From Owenia fusiformis (Eukaryota; Annelida; Polychaeta; Sabellida; Oweniidae), in contig CAIIXF020000011.1 in assembly GCA_903813345.2 (NCBI GenBank), forward strand, positions 27,458,166 through 27,522,165: 64,000 nucleotides of DNA, in the 5' to 3' direction. How positions within the stretch are numbered: the stretch's first letter is position 1; the number at the start of each line of letters is the position of its first letter. Below are positions 24,501 to 34,800 of this stretch, in pieces. The notes below the pieces were generated by a model, which saw only the letters and a list, made by a program, of their open reading frames with translations, did no database searches and was not told the origin of the DNA. A program made the translations under genes and the position numbers.

Positions 24501-27500
24501 TAAGGGCCGTTAACAAAGGGGACCATAATCCCTGGGGGACCATCATTTCTTTCACACCTGTCTGAAATGCTATATTGACCGCCACTTTGACGTTACATAT
24601 TGCTCAGGTCGATATAGTAAAATGAATGCCTTCTAAACTAGCACTAAAAGCCCTAGTACTGGCCCGGCAAGGTGGTAATAATACATATAAAAAAGAAATA
24701 TTAAAATTTAAGCATTTCATTTCAGTTGTTTTCCCTGTATATGCTGATGCTATACCCATATTTGGACTATGCCTATCTGTCAATCACAGCCATTATTGAA
24801 ACTGGCACCACCCCTTTAGTCAAGCTCCTCATAGAGGCAATCATGGAGAACGAAATTGAAATCACACAAGTGTTTGACATTCTACTAACCTATAGTAACA
24901 ATTAAAGGTAAAATGTGTTATATTTAAATTGAAACGATGACAATTGTAAGTATCAACAAGCATTGTATGCAGTATATATGTCAAAATAGTGGGTCGTCAG
25001 AAATCACCTTCAAATGGTTCATCATAGTGCGTATCAAAACTAGCAAATAAATTGTAAAACCAAAAAACCAGCGCTGTTTTGTATTCCCTTTTTGTTTGGT
25101 TGCAAGTTTTTGGGACATCTAGTTATCAAAAATGCTAACATTCTCCAACTTTGAAACCACATCAATCTTGCTTAAAGTTGTAGTTGATACATGATATCAA
25201 CTTTTCCTTAATTTAATGTAGCGTGAAATGTTTTTTAGTTAGTTTTGTTGTTGCTGCTGCTGTTGCCTTCATTCTCGTGCTCTACAACATACTCCGGAGT
25301 TTGGCCTGCTACAGGTACATGTAGTCGTTTTAGTTAGTTTGAAATTTGTTATGTTTCTTATTAACGACGTTATATGTAGGTATGTATGCTAAAAGATGTG
25401 CAAACACGTCTTATGGTCTTTCCAATTTACCCACACCTTCCAAATATCTGCTTTATAAATCAATATACAAAGTAAAGTAAGTCTCCGTAACATATCGACC
25501 TTGTTGTTATTTTAGATCGATTTATTTGAGTGCTTTTATTAGTTTTTAAGTAGTTTAGCAAATTGACACAGAAAACGTCCTCGTTATTATATGACGTCAT
25601 GAGCATAAAGGTTTAAAAGCTGCAACATTTAAATCACATATACATAAATTGATAGTCAAAATCTATTCAAAAAATCTGATTTTCTAGTGCTTACAATTAT
25701 GAGGATTATGTATTTATATATATGCATATTCCATTTGTATTTTGTAGATATGATCAGTTGACATTATACCGTGGAGCCCACCCGAACCTTCCACCAATGA
25801 AGGACCTTGGGCACTCAGGACTTATGGTAATTATAAGATTAACGGCAATGGAGTAAGGCATTTATAAAATGTACAATTGGAATAAATAATTGTATTGACT
25901 AAAATATAGATATATTTATAAAAAAAGAAAGAAAGAATTAATTAAATTAATGAATAAATAAATAAATAAATAAATATAAAGTAAATAAAGAAAATAAATA
26001 AATACATAAATAAGAGATCCATTTTATGTTTACATATCAGATGATTTTTTCTGTTACTAATTACTTTTTACAAATGTTTGCTCTTGCACCTGGGCTGAAT
26101 TTCAAGTGTTTAAAATGAATGATATTTCACTTTTCGCATTTTTCTAAATCTTTGTAATACTTTCAGACGGGGTTCATACGATTTGCTGGATATCAGGTGG
26201 CATATTGCGCATGGAGTGAGTGTTAATTTATTACTAATTACAGTATAATAGTTATCCCCTCTACAGCTATTTCGAAAAAATTGATATAATTGCTCGTCTT
26301 GCTCTGACTTTGGCTATGTCAACTCTCTAGTAGAAGCACATCCTGAAAAACTATAGTCATTTATAGACAGCATCTTACGATGCATTTGGATAAAGCTTTC
26401 ATGTTAAATTACCTTAATCAATTTGGGCACTTAACAATTAAATATAAAACTTTAAAGTATTGGATTTAAGTCCTGTGCTTTGCTGGCCCTGGTCTGATTT
26501 GATTTTGTATTTCACCGTGATCGGCAATTAACACACTGGTATGTTGAATGGTTATCCTACGAACTAGTGTTACGTAACTATGTGATTTCCAGTCGATAAA
26601 TGACCTTAACTACACATTAAAATCGTATCAGTCTGATAATTTTTTAAATAATGAGCAATTTATGAAATGAATCTTTATAAGTAGGAATTATGGATTTTAT
26701 GATACAGTTGCCAAATTGCAATTGCATCCAACCGCATTTTTATTATTTCCAGGTTTTATCATTACACAACTTCTACTGTTCCTGGTGATATTTGTAGTAT
26801 CCTGTGTTTTAATAATTCCCCTTACACTTGGTTACGGTAGATGGTTTCTCAATGTACTCTTAAATGCATGGTACGTAATACTAGATATAACATTTTTATG
26901 ATAATTACTATAGCATCTCCACAGTAGTATATGGCGTCCATTTCGACCTGCAACCGGCACCGGTACTTGTGCACCATGGTGCACCGGAAGTGACGTCATG
27001 GGTCACGTGCACCGGAAGTGACGTCATAGGTCACATGTTATAACTGCACAACAATTTCGACCAATCACATGGCTGTAATATATCAATTTGACCAATTATA
27101 TTTGACACATACTTCATAGGTTGTATAAGCTGTAGAACCATCATGCCACTTTATATCACTGGTCAAAGGTTACTGATAATTGGTGCAAGATCAAGGATTT
27201 CTGATAACTGATAAGATATTCAAACAAACACTGTTAAGGTAACCTGGTGACTATGTGATAAGCTATCTTGTCTACTTCATGGATGTTTCATTGTTATAGG
27301 TCAAAGGTGAATAACAAACTGATAAAACAGTAAAAAAGATAACTGCAGAACCATTTCAACCAAACAGGTTTAAACTTACAGAATTATGTTAACCAATCAG
27401 AGTACAGAATGTTTTAACCAATCAGGTTTCGAGATGCAGAATTATAACAACCAATCAGGGATAGTATGTTTGTATTATCTGATCCAATCGATGTACAGGA

Positions 27501-28672
27501 TATTTTCATCCATTATTTTAACCAATCGGGTTGCAGTATATTTTCATCTAATCAGAAAGCAGCAAATTCAACCAATCAGAGATAAGTTCCACCAGTAAAC
27601 CAGTGCAAACATTCTGGTATTATGCAACACAAATATTTACTGAGAGATTGACATTGCTAAGGTCCGGTCAAAGGTTACTGATAATTGATTAAGAGAGAAG
27701 TCTACTGATAAGATAACCAAACCAACACTGTTAAAATAACTTGGTGTCTAAGTTATTCAAGCTCTTAAGTAATCTGTAGAACAAACCTTTGACATATGAT
27801 ATCACTGGTTAATGATAACTGATAAGAGAAAAGTAGAGAGTGTAAGTGTACATCATTAATATTATTGAGAACAACAACACAATAAATATATTAAAATAAA
27901 CATTTAGAAGGCTGATCTGGGGATCAAACCCAGGACCTTTTGCTCCTAAAACAAGCATCATACCACTAGAACAATCAACCATAGATATGGAGAGAATATT
28001 TTAATATACTTCATGGCAATCATAAAAAGTATAGCATGTTTTGAATCAGATATTATGTTATGGTCAGGAAAACAATAACTGCAGAACTATTTTAAACAAT
28101 CGGGGTACAGTATGTTTTCATCCAGTCAGATATAAGAAAATCACCCAGTAGAAGAATTTTGCAACATTACAAGTTCCGGCTGGTATTGAAGTTTTATAAC
28201 CAACAAGCCTCCTGAGTCATTTTAGAATAATTTTTAAAGTGTCACGTTTGAGCGATTTCAGTCACTGTTGGTCGATTTCTGCTAATTTTTGGAGTTTGAA
28301 TCTTTTGTTGTTCGATGTATGTAAATAATTCCTCTCAGTTGAATTTGCAAACAGAACCTAGGTCATTGCTACATGCTGCTACAAAGGTAGATTAACCATT
28401 TATTTTGGACAGCGACCAAGTGTGAAGCGAAAACTGGCAGCAAACTGGAAGCCCGGCGGGTACTATTTATGTTTACATGAGTTTTCCCTCCAATTGTAAT
28501 CAACCCCTCAAATGTCTAAAAACCATGTAAGTGTACTTTTTTAGAATCTTTTTTTGGAATATTTTCGACCAATCAAAGTGTATATGCAAATGAGCTGCAG
28601 AACAATTTCAATCAATCAGATCAGATTATTGCACTCTTTGACCCCGCCGCCGCCGCCGCCGCCGCCACCGCC

Positions 28673-28724
<52 letters not shown>

Positions 28725-28810
28725 CCATCTTTACTTTTTACTGGGTTTGATTGCAATTTGATAGAAAACTTATTTAAATATGAATATCACCTGCCATTAA
28801 AGGCACAACG

Positions 28811-28857
<47 letters not shown>

Positions 28858-31800
28858 CGGCGGTGGCGGCGGCGGTGGCGGCGGCGGCGGCGGTGGCGGC
28901 GGCGGCGGCGGGGTCAGAGTGCAATAATCTGATCTGATTGATTGAAATTGTTCTGCAGCTCATTTGCATATACACTTTGATTGGTCGAAAATATTCCAAA
29001 AAAAGATTCTAAAAAAGTACACTTACATGGTTTTTAGACATTTGAGGGGTTGATTACAATTGGAGGGAAAACTCATGTAAACATAAATAGTACCCGCCGG
29101 GCTTCCAGTTTGCTGCCAGTTTTCGCTTCACACTTGGTCGCTGTCCAAAATAAATGGTTAATCTACCTTTGTAGCAGCATGTAGCAATGACCTAGGTTCT
29201 GTTTGCAAATTCAACTGAGAGGAATTATTTACATACATCGAACAACAAAAGATTCAAACTCCAAAAATTAGCAGAAATCGACCAACAGTGACTGAAATCG
29301 CTCAAACGTGACACTTTAAAAATTATTCTAAAATGACTCAGGAGGCTTGTTGGTTATAAAACTTCAATACCAGCCGGAACTTGTAATGTTGCAAAAATTC
29401 TTCTACTGGGTGATTTTCTTATATCTGACTGGATGAAAACATACTGTACCCCGATTGTTTAAAATAGTTCTGCAGTTATTGTTTTCCTGACCATAACATA
29501 ATATCTGATTCAAAACATGCTATACTTTTTATGATTGCCATGAAGTATATTAAAATATTCTCTCCATATCTATGGTTGATTGTTCTAGTGGTATGATGCT
29601 TGTTTTAGGAGCAAAAGGTCCTGGGTTTGATCCCCAGATCAGCCTTCTAAATGTTTATTTTAATATATTTATTGTGTTGTTGTTCTCAATAATATTAATG
29701 ATGTACACTTACACTCTCTACTTTTCTCTTATCAGTTATCATTAACCAGTGATATCATATGTCAAAGGTTTGTTCTACAGATTACTTAAGAGCTTGAATA
29801 ACTTAGACACCAAGTTATTTTAACAGTGTTGGTTTGGTTATCTTATCAGTAGACTTCTCTCTTAATCAATTATCAGTAACCTTTGACCGGACCTTAGCAA
29901 TGTCAATCTCTCAGTAAATATTTGTGTTGCATAATACCAGAATGTTTGCACTGGTTTACTGCTGGAACTTATCTCTGATTGGTTGAATTTGCTGCTTTCT
30001 GATTAGATGAAAATATACTGCAACCCGATTGGTTAAAATAATGGATGAAAATATCCTGTACATCGATTGGATCAGATAATACAAACATACTATCCCTGAT
30101 TGGTTGTTATAATTCTGCATCTCGAAACCTGATTGGTTAAAACATTCTGTACTCTGATTGGTTAACATAATTCTGTAAGTTTAAACCTGTTTGGTTGAAA
30201 TGGTTCTGCAGTTATCTTTTTTACTGTTTTATCAGTTTGTTATTCACCTTTGACCTATAACAATGAAATATCCATGAAGTAGACAAGATAGCTTATCACA
30301 TAGTCACCAGGTTACCTTAACAGTGTTTGTTTGAATATCTTATCAGTTATCAGAAACCCTTGATCTTGCACCAATTATCAGTAACCTTTGACCAGTGATA
30401 TAAAGTGGCATGATGGTTCTACAGCTTATACAACCTATGAAGTATGTGTCAAATATAATTGGTCAAATTGATATATTACAGCCATGTGATTGGTCGAAAT
30501 TGTTGTGCAGTTATAACATGTGACCTATGACGTCACTTCCGGTGCACGTGACCCATGACGTCACTTCCGGTGCACCATGGTGCACAAGTACCGGTGCCGG
30601 TTGCAGGTCGAAATGGACGCCATATACTACTCTCCACGTGAGCGCTTGGGGCATTTTATCTATTTTAAGATACATTAATATAGTAGTTAGGCACAAAGGG
30701 CATTTGATTGCTATGTTCGGAGATGAATAAGTAAGCATATTTTTATCATTTGAATTTTCTTATTTACTACATTCGCAACCTAAATGTTATCCTATTTATG
30801 CATATAGGCCTGCAGTGCTAGTTGCCATGGTGCTAATGATTGGACAAATGTTGCTGTCCAGATTCGCATTCCTGCAAGAGAAAGGGGGTGTTCTCGCTGC
30901 TAATAATAGGCATGTATTCCCGATTAAATAAATAGCAATAAACGTAGCCCTCTGCAACCATGTAGTAACGAAAGTATCCTAGTATAACCGCTTTGAACGT
31001 ATTCATTATATAAACTTATACTGTTTAACTGTTTTAGTTATGAATGTATCCCTAACCCACCTATCACACCAAACTAGTTCTTACCCGTTCTTGCCAGTCC
31101 TACGAAAACGTCGTAAAACGGGCTCAATCTGGCTGTGGTCGGGAAATATGTCTGAAATAATTAGCTTCTTCGTTCTTAAACAGTCTTCAATACGTCCATC
31201 TCGTTCGCAGTTCGTTCAGGTCGCACCACGTCGGTGTGCAACGTCGTAGAACGCGTCTCTTAGTCTAGAAGGTCAACATGACCTGATAACAAAACGGTAT
31301 GGTCGCCATCGAATTTTGAATCGATTCAAAATTCTAAAATCACATTCCCGTCTGAGAACGTTCATAAAGTTCGTAAATAGACCTTAGAAAGTTGCAGCTA
31401 CGTTCAATCCGTTCGCTCCCAGTTTAAAACCAGTTTTGAAGAACGCAGTGGCAACTTGTTTGGTGTGATAGCTATATTTTTGCTAACTCGTTCATAAGCA
31501 GTGTTAAATACGTTCTTAATTAGTTTAAACCCGTTTGCAATTAGTTCTACCTCGTTCTCAACACGTCCTCAGACAGTTCAACTCGTTGTTAAAACGTCCC
31601 TAGTAGGATTGAAGTGCGATGGTTCCGTTCGTAGTACGTCCAGCTCGTCGTTAGTACGTTGTCACTCGTTCTAATTGTAGAACGTGACGACCACGAGAAA
31701 ATTTTGAGCATTGTCTAAGTTCTAGAGGACCCACCCGTTCGAGTACGTTCGATGAAGTTTGTAAATAGATCCCAAACGGTTCTTAGTAGGTCCAGTCCGT

Positions 31801-34800
31801 TCGTATACAGTTGAAGCCCGTTTTCGAGAACGCAGTGAGAACTAGTTTGGTGTGATAGTAGGGTTAATAACCTCTTAGTAATGAATGTATTCATGTATAC
31901 CCACTTCGTTAGCAATGAGCTTATCCCTGTATAGCCGATTAGTGATGAATGTATACGTGTATTACCACTAACCCCCCTATCACACCAAACTAGTTCTTAC
32001 CCGTTTCTTGCCAGTCCTACGAAAACGTCGTAAAACGGGCTCAATTTGGCTGTGGTCGGGAAATATGTCTAAGATAATTAGCTACTTCGTTCATAAACAG
32101 TCTTCAATATGTCCATCTCATTCGCAGTTCCTTCAGGTCGCACCACGTCGGTGTGCACGCGTCCCTTAGTCTAGACGGTCATCATGACCTGATTACAGAA
32201 CGGTATGGTCGCCATCGAATTTTGAATCATTTCAAAATTCTTAAATCCCCGTCCTGTCTGAGAACGTTCATGAAGTTCGAAAATAGTCCTTCGAAAGTTG
32301 CCACTACGTTCATCCCGTTCGCACACAGTTTAAAACCAGTTTTGAAGAACGCAGTGGCAACTTGTTTGTGTGATAGCTATATTTTTGCTAACTCGTTCAT
32401 AAGCAGTCTTTAATACGTTCTTAATTCGTTTAAACCCGTTTACAATTAGTTCTACCTCGTTCTCAATACGTCCTCAGACAGTTCAACTCGTTGTAAAAAC
32501 GTCCCTAGTAGAATTGAAGTACGACGGTTCCGTTGGTAGTACGTTCAGCTCGTCGTTAGTACGTTGTCACTCGTTCTAATTGTAGATATGACGTGCACGG
32601 ACCTGGGGACAATTCGGGAAATACGGGCTAATCTCAGCTTTAATCGTTAATATCTGCCTTATTTAAAAAGCTAACTATATGCATTATATATCATTTTGAA
32701 GTATTTTTTATTCGCATTTCACTGAAATTATTTTTCCTTGAAAAGTGTGATGGGATCTACCATATTTTTTAAGTTAAATGTACTCCGACATCGTCAAATA
32801 CGCTGTAAGGCGTAACATTTCACGCTTACACGGTTCGTTGAAATCAGGATAACTTTTGAAATACTGATCAGAATTTTACTAAAATTTCATATTTTATTCA
32901 TTGAAACATGTGCTTTTATGACGTCACAATTGCCTAGCGGCTACAGTTCAAATCGTCTTATATGAACGCTTTTAAGATTTTCAAAATTGTGTAAGGTTTT
33001 GAAGGCGAGGGAGACAAGCAATAAGTTCACCTTTATTTAACCTTCTAATTTAGGTCTGATTTCAAAAAAAATTTAACTGCACAATATTGTCATGGCGAAA
33101 TTTACAAAACAATAACCGATTTCTTTATTTTTCAAATAATAAGAGAATAAGAGTTGCTTTTAGAGACTTGAAAAAATGTAACGCATCGATTTTTTACCAC
33201 AAATACCATACATATCAATTTTTATAACGCCCCGAGTGGATTTCCTGACCGTTTTTCAAAAATCAAAAACATTTTAGAAATATTGTCCTCGAGATCTTCT
33301 TGCTCTGTGAATTTCACCAGGATTGAATAAGAATAAAGCATCTTATTTTTAGGTAGACTAAACTTGACAAAATGTAACGCTTGTCGTTTTTGACGTTATA
33401 ATGCTGATTGCGCCCTATACTGGCCATTGTATTGTTTTGGTATTTTGACGCCATAATGTTACTCTAATTGTCCCCAGTTTCGTGCGACGTGTAAGAACGT
33501 GACGACCACGAGAGCATTTTGAGCATGTTCTAAGTTCTAGAGGACCTACCCGTTCAAGTACCATCGATGAAGTTTGTAAATAGACCCCAAACGGTTCTTA
33601 GAAGGTCCAGTCCGTTCGTTCACAGTTGAAGCCCGTTTTCCAGAACGTAGTGAGAACTAGTTTGGTGTGATAGTAGGGTAACGAATGAGTTTGAAATGAA
33701 AATATCCATACGTATGAATTCATACGTGCATAACCACTTGTAAATGAACATATCTCCTTAAAAGTGCTTATTAATGAAACACATTGATGATGTTCATATA
33801 ATGTTATATAAATTTTATCTAAATATAATATTACTTATAATGTAATGTAATGTATGTATTTATACTTTTATCATTATTTACGCATGTTTTTCTTTCAGAC
33901 GCTGGTTGTTCATCTTTACATATTACATGTTTTTCTACAACGTCTTCTTGGGATTGTTTTCCACTCTGAAGCGGATATTGTTCTCAGTATTGTTCGGGAC
34001 CCTCTTCTTGAGCAGAATGGACATAGCATCATTGTCTCGCTTCTTTGAAAGAAAGGATCCAGGTATGTTACCACTTCGTTTTTGTTCAATTTTTTAAGGT
34101 TCGGCTTTAAATGAGTTGCCTTTTTAAAGACATTTAACTTTACGAAGAACTAGGTAGATCCTGACGTCACTAGCCTCCCTAATTTACGACTTTTTAGCTA
34201 GCGTATTGCACGGTCTATTTTTATTAATGATTTTATTCCACTTGTTGAAAACAATATAAACAATTACATATAAAAGGATACCAATCGCCATTACAGGTTG
34301 CTTTGATTAAATTAAACATAGTTTTCATGTTGCTTTAGATATCACAAACAGAAAGTAAGTAAAATATTGTAAATAAAATAAATAAATATTGAAAGTATTT
34401 GGGTCCAGGAGGTTGGAAGACGCTATATGGGTCAAAGTTTTAAATTCTAGTTGGGTGAAGATAACATTTTCCAACAAAGTCAGTTACTATGTTAAGGAGG
34501 ATATTTTGAGAATCTCGACAGAGGGTGTTTTCAAAAATAAGATATTCTTATTGGTCATTTTGGTTTGTACATGTATTTGTATCATAAAGTAGGTTGTTTT
34601 GTCTCAGTGCAGCGATCATATAAATTCTTCCGTTTATATTGCGTGGGCAACACAGGAGTAAGTGTTTTGTACTTTCAGGGGATCGACATGGACACTTATT
34701 ATCATTTACTCCTGTAAAATTGTGAGAGAAAAAGTGATCTTTTAACATAAAATCGACCCGTAGTCTATTGATGATTTTCTCCTTATTCCTTATAAGTTTG

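Larger units (their letters stand above)
26923..30631. mobile_element. 3.7-kb foldback palindrome in STRA6-like intron 13
   Basis: Two arms of about 1.8 kb (26923-28726 and 28813-30631) are inverted copies of each other around an 86-bp unpaired loop. The ends are AGTAGTATATGGCGTCC and its complement, and CTCCAC is duplicated on each side (26917-26922, 30632-30637). The arms differ by a handful of substitutions and small indels (for example near 27195 and 27287, and tract lengths), so they are not an exact mirror. Contents in order from each end: an ETS/CRE-like doublet, CCAAT-rich units, a tRNA-like sequence, and a CCG/CGG tract next to the loop. No transposase was seen. It does not interrupt coding sequence. 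Confidence 0.93.

Noticed and set aside
28554-28999. Polyproline/polyalanine open frames
   Set aside because: They arise from the CCG/CGG tracts and palindrome arms; both strands give similar frames.
26923-30631. Palindrome as a read-chimera artefact
   Set aside because: A 6-bp duplication flanks it, arms carry several differences, and unique STRA6-like exons continue correctly on both sides; still worth confirming with spanning reads.
30640-30732. Open frame just before exon 14 (SAWGILSILRYINIV) as an extra exon
   Set aside because: It ends in a stop before the putative donor, and exons 13 and 14 join directly in phase to the conserved NAWPAV.
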